A DNA stretch of 64,000 nucleotides from JABAYQ01 sp018608925 (GTDB taxonomy: Bacteria; Bacteroidota; Bacteroidia; Flavobacteriales; UBA7312): NCBI GenBank assembly GCA_037625715.1, contig JASJHQ010000043.1, positions 1-64,000 of the forward strand, given 5' to 3'. The translations under genes and the position numbers were made by a program. Positions 35,213-44,224 of the stretch are shown here, in pieces (the stretch's first letter is position 1; each line of letters starts with the position of its first letter). The notes under the pieces were generated by a model that was given only the letters and a program-made list of their open reading frames with translations, did no database searches and was not told the DNA's origin.

Positions 35213-38128
35213 TTACTTTTTCTCCTCTACCTTCTTTAATGTATCTAACATAATTGGAGAAGCAACAAATAATGAAGAATATGTTCCTACAAGAACCCCA
35301 ACCATTAATGCGAACATGAAGCCTCTAATCACTTCACCTCCAAATAGAAATATCACTAACAATACAAAGAATGTAGTAAGCGATGTATTTATCGTTCTAC
35401 TCAAAGTACTATTAAGAGCGTCATTTACTAAAGTGTTCATTTCCTTTTTCTTGAAAGAACCTAAGTGCTCTCTAATTCTATCAAATACTACAACAGTATC
35501 ATTTAAAGAATAACCTATAATAGTTAAAATTGCAGCAATGAAGGCTTGGTCAATCTCAAGTGAGAATGGTAAGATACCATAGAACACAGAGAAAATAGAC
35601 AGAACAATAAGAACATCATGGAATACTGCCGCAACAGCACCAAGACTAAACTGCCATTTTCTAAATCTTAATAAGATGTATAAGAAAATTACTAATAGAG
35701 AGAAAATAACAGACCAAAGGGCAGCGTCTTTAATGTCATCGGCAATAGTTGGCCCTACCTTTTGAGAACTCATTACCTCAAAGCTAGAGAACGAAGAAAG
35801 TCCTTCGCTTAACTTCTCATCTACTATTTGATCGGCACTGATATCCGTGCTTTCAATTAAGTATTTAGTTGTAATTTTTACTTGATTAAGATCTCCAAAT
35901 GTCTTAACCTCAGGCGACATCTTCAATCCATCCTCATCTACAAATACTTCCGCTAAAGAACTTCTAACATCATCGTTATTTACATTGTCGTCAAAACGAA
36001 CAACAAATGTTCTTCCTCCTTTGAAATCAACTCCATAGTTTAAGCCTTTCGAGAATAAAGAACCTACTCCTAATAAGATAACAACAGAAGAAATTACATA
36101 ATAAATTTTTCTGTTTCCGATAAAGTTAATCGATGTGTTTTTAAATGCTCCTTTAGTAACTTTATTATCAAACGATGCAGTTCCTTTTTTATCTAATCTC
36201 CATATTAACACAAGTCTAGTAATAAAGATTGCGGAGAACAATGAAGTTAAAATACCGATAACTAAGGTTGTTGCAAACCCCTTAATAGGCCCTGTTCCGA
36301 AAGAATATAAAATTATACCCGTTAGAAGAGTTGTTACGTTTGCATCAATTATAGAGCTATATGCCTGTTTATAACCATCTTCAACAGCTAACTTAATTCC
36401 TTTTCCATTAGCTAACTCTTCACGAATTCTTTCATAAATAAGAACGTTTGCATCAACCGACATACCGATTGTTAAAACAATACCTGCAATACCAGGCAGT
36501 GTTAAAACTGCACCTATAGAAGATAACACTCCAAAGACAAAGAATAAATTGGCTAACAATGCAACATTAGAAACTAAACCGGCAAAGTTGTAATACAATA
36601 TCATGTATATTAAAACAAGTATAAGAGCAAAAACAAAAGATCTGAAACCAGCATCGATTGCTTCTTTTCCTAAAGAAGGACCAACAATAGCCTCTTCAAT
36701 AATTCTTGCTGGAGCAGGTAACTTACCTGATTTCAAAATGTTTGCAAGGTCACTCGCTTCTTCAATAGTGAAATCTCCAGTAATTTGTGATGGTCCTGAT
36801 ATTTCAGAATTTACGGTTGGATAAGAATAAACTAAGTTATCTAAAACAATAGCAACACTTCTTCCAATATTTTCAGAAGTCAATCTTTTCCATAACCTAG
36901 CTCCTTCAGGATTCATAGTCATCGAAACCTCAGGAGTTCCGTTTGTAGGACTAAAGTCTTGTCTTGCATCTGTAACAACGTCACCCTCTAAAGCGGCCTT
37001 ACCATCTCTAGTAGTAATTTTAAGAGCAATTAGCTGAACAAAATCTCCATTAGCATCGAATGGCTTAACAGACCAAGCAAACTTAATATCTCTTGGTAAA
37101 ATATTCAACACCTCTTCAGAATTAAGATATGTGTTTACCTGAGCAGTATCTTTAGTAGCAGCGAATCCACAAACAGGACCAGGATTTGGTTGTCTTGATT
37201 CGTTTAAGTTTGGATTTAAAACCGCATAGAAAGGATTTTCTTTTGCAAATTGATCAAGTGATAAAGTATCTGACTCTAAAGTTTCATCATTCAGCAAGTC
37301 TGTTATGGATAGCGAGTCGTTAACTACAGACTCTTCAACAACCTCTTCTGTTAATTCGACTTGTGATCTTAAATAAGTGTTAACGTTATCGATTGATTGA
37401 ATAACTTGAGAATATTCGTAGGTCTCCCAGAACTCTAACTGAGCAGTTCCTTGAAGAAGTTTTCTAACTCTTTCCGGATCCTTAACACCAGGAAGTTCTA
37501 CTAAAATTCTTCCAGATCCATCTAACCTTTGAATATTAGGCTGTGACACTCCGAAACGGTCAATTCTAGAACGTAATATATTGAATGATCTCTGAATAGC
37601 ATCTTCTACTTCTAAACGAATTACACTAACAATTTCTTCGTTAGTAGATGATGTTTTTACTTTATCTTTTAAATCTGAAGTATAAAATATAGCCGCTAAT
37701 TTTGCATTTGGATTTACTTCAGAAAAAGAATTGCTAAATAAAGTTACGAAGTCATCCTGACTATTCTTTTGCTTTTCAATAGCCATAGAAATAGCGTTAT
37801 TGAAATCTTCGTCCTTACTGAAATTAGACATTGCCTTAATAACATCAACAACAGAAACTTCTAAAGTAACGTTCATTCCACCTTTTAAGTCAAGACCTAA
37901 GTTTAACTCTCTAGACTTACACTCATCGTATGTATAGCTACTAATAAAGCTAAAAACAGTTTGTGAACCAATAGAATCTAAGTAGATTTTCTCTTTCAAC
38001 TCATCCCCTCCACTATACTCAACAGCATCTTTTTCCACACTATTGACTTTCCATGTAAAAGAAAGTTGATACAAACAAACTACCGAAAACAGGATAGCGA
38101 ACAACGAAACAAAGCCTTTATTTTGCAT
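35213..38128 (-). CDS. secDF: Fused protein-export membrane protein SecDF
   Basis: This 971-residue protein joins SecD (about 1-640) and SecF (about 655-971), together twelve transmembrane helices. The SecD part has D-L-K-G-G-M-N-V near 79 and a large periplasmic P1 domain with an insertion rich in acidic residues at about 245-320. The SecF part has G-V-D-F-K-G-G-R-T and the helix motif near A-V-F-H-D-V. It uses the proton gradient to pull exported proteins through SecYEG. The fusion is normal in Bacteroidota. A good predicted promoter lies directly upstream and a terminator directly downstream, so the gene is a single-gene unit. Confidence 0.97.
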   Translation of the reverse strand: MQNKGFVSLFAILFSVVCLYQLSFTWKVNSVEKDAVEYSGGDELKEKIYLDSIGSQTVFSFISSYTYDECKSRELNLGLDLKGGMNVTLEVSVVDVIKAMSNFSKDEDFNNAISMAIEKQKNSQDDFVTLFSNSFSEVNPNAKLAAIFYTSDLKDKVKTSSTNEEIVSVIRLEVEDAIQRSFNILRSRIDRFGVSQPNIQRLDGSGRILVELPGVKDPERVRKLLQGTAQLEFWETYEYSQVIQSIDNVNTYLRSQVELTEEVVEESVVNDSLSITDLLNDETLESDTLSLDQFAKENPFYAVLNPNLNESRQPNPGPVCGFAATKDTAQVNTYLNSEEVLNILPRDIKFAWSVKPFDANGDFVQLIALKITTRDGKAALEGDVVTDARQDFSPTNGTPEVSMTMNPEGARLWKRLTSENIGRSVAIVLDNLVYSYPTVNSEISGPSQITGDFTIEEASDLANILKSGKLPAPARIIEEAIVGPSLGKEAIDAGFRSFVFALILVLIYMILYYNFAGLVSNVALLANLFFVFGVLSSIGAVLTLPGIAGIVLTIGMSVDANVLIYERIREELANGKGIKLAVEDGYKQAYSSIIDANVTTLLTGIILYSFGTGPIKGFATTLVIGILTSLFSAIFITRLVLIWRLDKKGTASFDNKVTKGAFKNTSINFIGNRKIYYVISSVVILLGVGSLFSKGLNYGVDFKGGRTFVVRFDDNVNNDDVRSSLAEVFVDEDGLKMSPEVKTFGDLNQVKITTKYLIESTDISADQIVDEKLSEGLSSFSSFEVMSSQKVGPTIADDIKDAALWSVIFSLLVIFLYILLRFRKWQFSLGAVAAVFHDVLIVLSIFSVFYGILPFSLEIDQAFIAAILTIIGYSLNDTVVVFDRIREHLGSFKKKEMNTLVNDALNSTLSRTINTSLTTFFVLLVIFLFGGEVIRGFMFALMVGVLVGTYSSLFVASPIMLDTLKKVEEKK

Positions 38129-38151
38129 AATATTATTTAATTTAGAATCGG

Positions 38152-38182
38152 CAAATATAGAATTTCAAAATTGAAATAGCAA
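38152..38182 (-). promoter_or_regulatory. Predicted promoter of secDF
   Basis: On the minus strand TTG (38182-38180), a 20-nt spacer and TATATTTG (38159-38152) fit the Bacteroidetes consensus fully. The -7 box ends 23 nt before the secDF ATG. Confidence 0.72.
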
Positions 38183-38237
38183 TTTAAATATTTAGTACTT
38201 CACTACTAGTAGCCTTTTTAAGCAAATAATAATCTTA

Positions 38238-38274
38238 TTGAGACAAATCTTGTAAATTAGATTTGTTAAATTTG
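38238..38274 (+). promoter_or_regulatory. Predicted promoter with two overlapping -7 boxes before the FG-GAP gene
   Basis: TAGATTTG (38258-38265) and TAAATTTG (38267-38274) both match TAnnTTTG. TTG at 38238-38240 gives spacers of 17 and 26 nt, neither ideal. The second box ends 8 nt before ATG 38283, predicting a very short leader if it is used. Confidence 0.45.
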
Positions 38275-38282
38275 TTAGAAAT

Positions 38283-40463
38283 ATGAAACAAATTATCCTC
38301 CTTCTTTTATTATTCTCGTTCGACAATACATATAGTCAGTTTTTGAATAGAGCAAATATAACTTTCTCTGAGAACGGATCTATCATAGAAAACCCACTTA
38401 CTGGAGGACTAAATTCATGTCAGTTTTCTGAAATTGACATCAACATTGACGGAATAAAAGACCTATTTGTTTTTGATAGAACAGGAGATAGAATACTTCC
38501 ATTTATATGTTCAATGGAAGGTGAAGTTGCCAATTACGACTACGCACCACAATACATTAAAAACTTTCCTGAACTTAATAGCTGGGCTTTACTAATAGAC
38601 TACAACTGCGATAACAAAGAAGACATATTTACATACAATCAGTCGTTTGTAAGAGTGTATTTAAATACTTCGAACAACGACTCTTTAAGTTTTGAAATAA
38701 GTACGGAAGCTATTGTTTCCGATTATACTTCTATTATAAGTCCAATATTTATTTCTTTTGTAGATATCCCTTCAATAATAGATGTAGATAATGACGGAGA
38801 TTTAGACATATTAACATTCCAACAAAGTGGGGGTAATATAGAATATCATCAAAACCAAAGCATGGAAATGTATGGAAATTGTGATAGCCTTGCGTTTGAA
38901 CTAAATACCGATTGCTGGGGAAATTTTTTCGAAGGCTTAAATAGCTATGATCTAAATAACTGTAACGATCAGACTAGAGCACCATCCATTGAAAGCAGAA
39001 CAAGCTCACATAGCGGATCTTCTTTACTAGCTTTAGACATAGACGGAGACAACGACAAAGACATACTTTTAGGCGACGTATCATTTAACAACATTAATCT
39101 ATTAACTAACGGAGGAACTGATCAAGAAGCAGACATGATTGAAGCCAATCAGCAATTTCCTATTGGCTTAGGAACCAATATCAGCGGAGAAATAAATTCA
39201 TTTCCAGCCATGTACTATATAGACATCAATAAAGACTCTAAAAGAGACCTTATAGTATCCCCAAACATTGCTAACAATTCAGAAAATTTTGAAAGCATAA
39301 AATTATTTACAAATACAGGCGAAGACAATGCTCCTTTATTCGAATTCAGCCGAAATAATTTCTTGCAAGACAACACAATTGACTTAGGATCAGGAGCATA
39401 CCCTTGTGTAATTGATTACAATAATGACGGACTGAAAGACTTGCTAGTAGGAAACTTTGGCTACTTCGACAATGGAAATCAACTAAGTCAGTTAGCGCTA
39501 TTTAAAAATGTTGGCACAAACCAGCAAGCAGCTTTCGAATTAATTGATAGAGATTTTGCAGGCATTTCTGACATTGCACTAAATATATCTCTAAATCTAA
39601 CAGTTAGCGGACTTATCCCAACTATAGGAGACTTAGACGGCGACGGAGACAACGACCTAATTGTAGGAGATGCCAACGGAAAATTGCACTATTTTAAAAA
39701 TACTGCAGCAAGCGGAAATGATGCGCAATTTGAACTAGAAACAGTAAACTACTTTGATATTGATGTTGGCCAATTTGGAGCTCCATTTTTATTCGACATA
39801 AACCAAGACAACCTTCTTGATTTGGTAATTGGAAAACTAAATGGGACAATTTCTGTAGCTCTAAACACCGGAAACAGCACCAGCCCTATTTTCAATACTT
39901 TAGAAGATAACCTTGGCAACATTAATGTTTCTAATGACGAAGGAACCTATGGCTTTAGCAAACCATTTGTTTACAAAGAAAATGACGACATCAAAATGTT
40001 AGTTGCGAGCGAAAGTGGCTACATATATCAATATGAAAATATTAATGATCTAAATGAATCGTTCACATTAACCACAACAAACTTTCAAAACATTAAAGAC
40101 GGAATAAAAACAAGTGTTGTGTTTGAGGATTTCAATGGAGACAATAAAAGAGATTTATTTTTAGGAAACGAAAGCGGTGGCTTGGTATATTTTGAAAACA
40201 ATGACGTATCAAACGGTTCATTTATTATCTCCTCAGACAAAATAGAATTTGAATTTTTTCCTAATCCAAACCAAGGATTACTTTATATCAAAACAAATAA
40301 AGATACTGAAATAGAAATTTTCAGCCTAATTGGTCAAAAAGTATATGAAAAGAAAGTGACAAACTCTAGATCGATAGATATTTCATTGCTTGCAAAAGGC
40401 ACCTATTTCTTAAGAATTATTCAGAATAAAGACGCTCGAACTGAAAAAATTATTATTCAATAA
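38283..40463 (+). CDS. Secreted FG-GAP/VCBS repeat protein with T9SS type A sorting domain
   Basis: This 726-residue exoprotein has a signal peptide (cleavage after about residue 18) and several FG-GAP/VCBS-like beta-propeller blades with Ca2+-binding loops such as DIDGDNDKD and DLDGDGDND. The C-terminal domain from about residue 655 opens with F-F-P-N-P-N and ends K-I-I-I-Q, the type A T9SS signal. It should cross the outer membrane through the T9SS and be anchored or released at the surface. FG-GAP propellers usually bind carbohydrates, proteins or surfaces; no catalytic domain is visible. It is a single-gene unit ending in a hairpin terminator. Confidence 0.9.
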   Translation: MKQIILLLLLFSFDNTYSQFLNRANITFSENGSIIENPLTGGLNSCQFSEIDINIDGIKDLFVFDRTGDRILPFICSMEGEVANYDYAPQYIKNFPELNSWALLIDYNCDNKEDIFTYNQSFVRVYLNTSNNDSLSFEISTEAIVSDYTSIISPIFISFVDIPSIIDVDNDGDLDILTFQQSGGNIEYHQNQSMEMYGNCDSLAFELNTDCWGNFFEGLNSYDLNNCNDQTRAPSIESRTSSHSGSSLLALDIDGDNDKDILLGDVSFNNINLLTNGGTDQEADMIEANQQFPIGLGTNISGEINSFPAMYYIDINKDSKRDLIVSPNIANNSENFESIKLFTNTGEDNAPLFEFSRNNFLQDNTIDLGSGAYPCVIDYNNDGLKDLLVGNFGYFDNGNQLSQLALFKNVGTNQQAAFELIDRDFAGISDIALNISLNLTVSGLIPTIGDLDGDGDNDLIVGDANGKLHYFKNTAASGNDAQFELETVNYFDIDVGQFGAPFLFDINQDNLLDLVIGKLNGTISVALNTGNSTSPIFNTLEDNLGNINVSNDEGTYGFSKPFVYKENDDIKMLVASESGYIYQYENINDLNESFTLTTTNFQNIKDGIKTSVVFEDFNGDNKRDLFLGNESGGLVYFENNDVSNGSFIISSDKIEFEFFPNPNQGLLYIKTNKDTEIEIFSLIGQKVYEKKVTNSRSIDISLLAKGTYFLRIIQNKDARTEKIIIQ

Positions 40464-40493
40464 AAAAGGATAGCAAATTTGCTACCCTTTTTT
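40462..40493. terminator. Bidirectional terminator between the FG-GAP gene and mdh
   Basis: A stem (arms 40468-40475 and 40480-40487 with one mismatch) is flanked by an A6 run on the left and a T-run on the right, so it can stop transcription from both convergent genes. It begins at the stop codon of the FG-GAP gene. Confidence 0.75.
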
Positions 40494-40514
40494 ATTGAAT
40501 GTATCTTATAATTT

Positions 40515-41453
40515 CTAAATCAATCCCATTTCTTTTAAAGAAAGGTTAGTAGCTTTTACGCCTTCCGCAGAAGAATGTAATTGATTTTTCTCATCTTCAG
40601 TCATCTCAATTTCAACAATTCTTTCTATTCCGTTTTTACCAAGAATAACCGGAACACCAATTGTCAAGTCACTCAAACCATATTCCCCATCTAACATTAC
40701 AGAACAAGGGAACATTTTGTGTTGGTCGCAAGCAATTGACTGAACTAAAGCAGAAACAGCAGCTCCAGGAGCATACCAAGCAGAAGTACCTAACATACCG
40801 GTTAATGTAGCCCCACCAACTTTGGTGTCTTGCTTAACCTGATCTAATCTTTCCTCAGAAAGAAACTCAGAAACACGCACGCTATTTCTAGACGCTAAAC
40901 TTATTAAAGGAACCATTCCTTTATCGCTATGACCACCAATAACCATTGCCGAAATATCAGAAGAAGGACAGTCTAAAGCTTCGCTTAATCTGTATTTAAA
41001 TCTTGCACTATCAAGCGCTCCACCCATTCCAATGATTCTATTTTTAGCTAGGCCAGTAACTTTATGAGCTAAATAAGTCATAGTATCCATTGGATTACTA
41101 ACAATAATTAAAATTACGTCTGGAGAATGCTTAATTAAATTCTCAGAAACAGTTTTAACAATACCAGCATTTATTCCGATTAATTCTTCTCTAGTCATTC
41201 CTGGTTTTCTAGGGATTCCACTAGTAATGACTGCAATTTGACTGCCAGCAGTTTTAGAATAATCGTTCGTACTTCCTGTGATTTTAGTATCAAAACCATT
41301 TAAAGACGACGTTTGCATTAAGTCCATTGCTTTTCCTTCAGCAAAATTTTCTTTAATATCAACCAGAACTACTTCAGAAGCAAAATTCTTAATTGCTATA
41401 TATTCAGCACAACTAGCACCTACTGCACCTGCTCCAACAACGGTAATTTTCAT
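40515..41453 (-). CDS. mdh: Malate dehydrogenase
   Basis: This 312-residue NAD-dependent dehydrogenase of the LDH-like MDH group interconverts malate and oxaloacetate in the TCA cycle. It has the G-A-G-A-V-G-A nucleotide motif at about 7-13, the substrate arginine segment I-P-R-K-P-G-M-T-R near 79-87, and the catalytic H in I-G-G-H-S-D-K near 172-178. The R-K-P-G-M-T-R loop is the malate form. A TAAATTTG -7 box on the minus strand (41489-41482) lies 28 nt upstream of the ATG, without a clear -33 box. Confidence 0.96.
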   Translation of the reverse strand: MKITVVGAGAVGASCAEYIAIKNFASEVVLVDIKENFAEGKAMDLMQTSSLNGFDTKITGSTNDYSKTAGSQIAVITSGIPRKPGMTREELIGINAGIVKTVSENLIKHSPDVILIIVSNPMDTMTYLAHKVTGLAKNRIIGMGGALDSARFKYRLSEALDCPSSDISAMVIGGHSDKGMVPLISLASRNSVRVSEFLSEERLDQVKQDTKVGGATLTGMLGTSAWYAPGAAVSALVQSIACDQHKMFPCSVMLDGEYGLSDLTIGVPVILGKNGIERIVEIEMTEDEKNQLHSSAEGVKATNLSLKEMGLI

Positions 41454-41628
41454 AATAATAAGTTTATTTTTTTAGTATGGGCAAATTTAATAATTCCAAA
41501 AGAATTTTTAATGAAATAAAACTTAAAATTATCGTAATAAAGTCATTTTTAAAAGAGCAAAAAAAATCGTATATTTAACCTCCTTTAATTTTAAACAATT
41601 TGAACCTGTAAGTTTTATACTCTATCAA

Positions 41629-41661
41629 TTTGTATTTTCAATTAAAATGAATGTAAATTTG
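41629..41661 (+). promoter_or_regulatory. Predicted promoter of the SprB-repeat protein gene
   Basis: TTTG (41629-41632), a 21-nt spacer and TAAATTTG (41654-41661) fully match the Bacteroidetes consensus. A leader of roughly 15 nt would precede ATG 41681. Confidence 0.7.
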
Positions 41662-41680
41662 AGAAAATTATATTAAATAT

Positions 41681-44146
41681 ATGAAGCATCCTTTAACCTT
41701 ACTCTTCATTCTTTCTGCATACTATTGTTTTGCCCAAATAGATGCCGGAAGTGACATCACAATTTGTGAGATTGTTCCCGTAGACCTATCTGCAACATAC
41801 ACGCCGAACTCAGTAGGAACAAGCGACTATACCATAGAAACAATCCCTATTAACTGCGACCCTTACGAAGGAACGAACATACCTGCACTAACAGACGATT
41901 CTTATTCTGGAGTTGTCGATATAGGTTTCAATTTCTGCTATTATGGAAATGTTTATGATCAATTAATTATTTCGACCAATAATTACCTTTGCTTTGATAT
42001 AACAGATGCCAATGGCTACTCTCCTTGGAATACAGTTCCAATCCCAAGCGGAGGGACTGTTTATAATAGTATACTAGGCCCTTGGATGGATTTAAATCCA
42101 AACAACGGCGGATCTTTAGAATATCAAGTTCTTGGTGTTGCACCATTCAGAAGACTAGTTGTTTCCTTTGAAAACTTCGGTTACTTTTCTTGTGGAACAA
42201 TGGTGTTTAACGGTCAAATTAAAATATTCGAAACTACTAACTCAATCGAAATTCATGTTGAAGATATGCCGTCTTGTACCAACTGGAACAATGGGGAGTC
42301 TGTACTGGGAATAGTTAATGAGGATGAGTCTCAATTTGTTATGGCTCCAGGGTGGAATAATACTCAACTTACTGGAAACGATGCAGCATTTAGATTTGTT
42401 CCTTCAGGAATAACAGGAACAAACGTAGAATGGTTCGATGATCTAGGTGTCTCTCAAGGTACTGGAGTAGATGTAACGGTTAATCCAACCACAACTACAA
42501 CCTACACAGTGGTAGCTCAAGAATGTCCGGATAATGTAACATCACAAGTAACAGTAAACGTTTCTTCTGCTATCGCTATCAATCCGGTTATTGACGACAA
42601 TGTTTGTCCTGGAGAAAACGTAGGAAGTATAGACATCTCACCATCGGGCGGAACAAACCCTTTATCCATTCAATGGAATTCAAGCAATGGATTTTCTTCA
42701 AATAACGAAGATATTTTCAACCTTGGAGAAGGCGATTATAATCTTACTATTACAGATGGTATTGGATGTGAAACTTTTGGCGGACCTTACACTATATCTC
42801 CTCCTCCACTACCAATAGAAGTTAGTCAGCAGGTAACACCAGTTAGTTGCTTCGGATTTAGCGATGGACAAATAAACATTTCTACCTCAGGTGGAAATGC
42901 GCCGTACAATTATGCTTGGTCAGGAGATGGACCTGTTTCTGGCGACGGTACAAATATGGTTTACGACTTATCAACCGGAAATTACTCTGTTAATATAACA
43001 GATGACAATGGATGTTTGTTCAACACCTCTTTTTACGTTCCAGAAAACTCTGCATTATCCATTAACACAACAGAATCTAACTACAACGGATTTAACAATA
43101 GATGCTATGGAAATGATGACGCATGGGTATCTACAAGTGTAACGGGAGGACTACTTCCTTACAACTATGTATGGACAGATCAAAACAACAATGTTGTCTC
43201 TAACAATCCTGACTTATACGATGCTAAAGCAGGAACTTACAGACTTACGGTTACTGACATTGAAAACTGTCCTAACGTTAAAGATTTTGATTTAACTCAG
43301 CCAGATTCTATTTCTTTAGATGTATCAAACTATAGCCACAAAAGCTGCACCTACAACAATGACGGAACGCTAGAAATAGCTAGCTGGGGTGGACCTGATT
43401 CTCCTCCGTTTTCAGAAAACTATAATAACATAGTATATAAGTGGACTGGACCGAATTCATTTTACTCCACACAAGAAGATATTTCTAATTTATCAGAAGG
43501 AGTTTACTCTGTAATTGCAGAAGACATTAACAATTGTACAAACGAAATTTCTTTTGAAATTACTCAGAACGAAGAAATAGTTTCTGAATACAGAACAATT
43601 GATGACACAGTTACTATCAACTACCCAATAATTAATCTTTTCGACAACTCTCAAGGAATGGTAATGGACTGGTCTTGGGAAATAAGTAATGGATACTTTT
43701 CTAACTCACAAGATATTTTAAATCTGGATTTAACAACTAACCTTACTGATCTTGGTCAAGTAAAGTATGATGTATCACTTATTGTAACAGATATTTACGG
43801 ATGTTCTGACACAACAATGGGGATAATTTCAATAAAAGACGAACACACCTTATATGTACCTAACGCATTCACCCCTGACATGGATGGTTGGAATGATGTA
43901 TTCGAAGTTGACTTTCATGCAATCAATGATCAATCATTTAAATTAGACATTTTCGATCGCTTTGGTGCTGTTATCTTCTCAACTACTGATCCTGAATTCA
44001 AATGGGATGGCAAGCATCAAAACACTGGCAACGAACTAATTACTGGGGCTTATACCTATAACATTTCTTATAGTGACTTCGAGGGAAGAAATTATGACTT
44101 TACCAATTGCAAGAACTGCATGGGTACGGTTTCAATAATTAGATAG
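41681..44146 (+). CDS. SprB-repeat adhesin-like protein with T9SS type B sorting domain
   Basis: This 821-residue exoprotein has a signal peptide (about 1-19) and an N-terminal beta-rich domain (about 20-245). About four SprB-like Ig-type repeats follow between residues 295 and 625, each with a P-Y-N-Y-x-W or similar core and a Y-x-(L/V)-x-(I/V)-T-D-x-x-x-C ending. The C-terminal gliding-motility-associated domain (about 735-821) has Y-V-P-N-A-F-T-P-D, D-R-F-G-x-V-I-F and G-A-Y-T-Y motifs, the type B T9SS signal. Such proteins are surface adhesins; SprB of Flavobacterium johnsoniae carries the same repeats and drives gliding, but this one is far shorter. Its own promoter and a strong terminator make it monocistronic. 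Confidence 0.9.
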   Translation: MKHPLTLLFILSAYYCFAQIDAGSDITICEIVPVDLSATYTPNSVGTSDYTIETIPINCDPYEGTNIPALTDDSYSGVVDIGFNFCYYGNVYDQLIISTNNYLCFDITDANGYSPWNTVPIPSGGTVYNSILGPWMDLNPNNGGSLEYQVLGVAPFRRLVVSFENFGYFSCGTMVFNGQIKIFETTNSIEIHVEDMPSCTNWNNGESVLGIVNEDESQFVMAPGWNNTQLTGNDAAFRFVPSGITGTNVEWFDDLGVSQGTGVDVTVNPTTTTTYTVVAQECPDNVTSQVTVNVSSAIAINPVIDDNVCPGENVGSIDISPSGGTNPLSIQWNSSNGFSSNNEDIFNLGEGDYNLTITDGIGCETFGGPYTISPPPLPIEVSQQVTPVSCFGFSDGQINISTSGGNAPYNYAWSGDGPVSGDGTNMVYDLSTGNYSVNITDDNGCLFNTSFYVPENSALSINTTESNYNGFNNRCYGNDDAWVSTSVTGGLLPYNYVWTDQNNNVVSNNPDLYDAKAGTYRLTVTDIENCPNVKDFDLTQPDSISLDVSNYSHKSCTYNNDGTLEIASWGGPDSPPFSENYNNIVYKWTGPNSFYSTQEDISNLSEGVYSVIAEDINNCTNEISFEITQNEEIVSEYRTIDDTVTINYPIINLFDNSQGMVMDWSWEISNGYFSNSQDILNLDLTTNLTDLGQVKYDVSLIVTDIYGCSDTTMGIISIKDEHTLYVPNAFTPDMDGWNDVFEVDFHAINDQSFKLDIFDRFGAVIFSTTDPEFKWDGKHQNTGNELITGAYTYNISYSDFEGRNYDFTNCKNCMGTVSIIR

Positions 44147-44167
44147 AACATATAAAAGAATAATAAT

Positions 44168-44203
44168 AAAAAAGGCCTTTCCATTTCTGGAAAGGCCTTT
44201 TTT
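44168..44203. terminator. Strong bidirectional terminator before gyrB
   Basis: A perfect 15-bp stem (44168-44182 with 44189-44203) begins with six A and ends with six T. It serves both the plus-strand SprB-repeat gene and the minus-strand gyrB gene. Confidence 0.92.
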
Positions 44204-44224
44204 ATTTAGTAATTGAAAGTTGGG

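Noticed and set aside
35202..35513. 103-codon plus-strand frame over the 3' end of secDF
   Set aside because: It lies wholly opposite conserved SecF codons and has no start signals.
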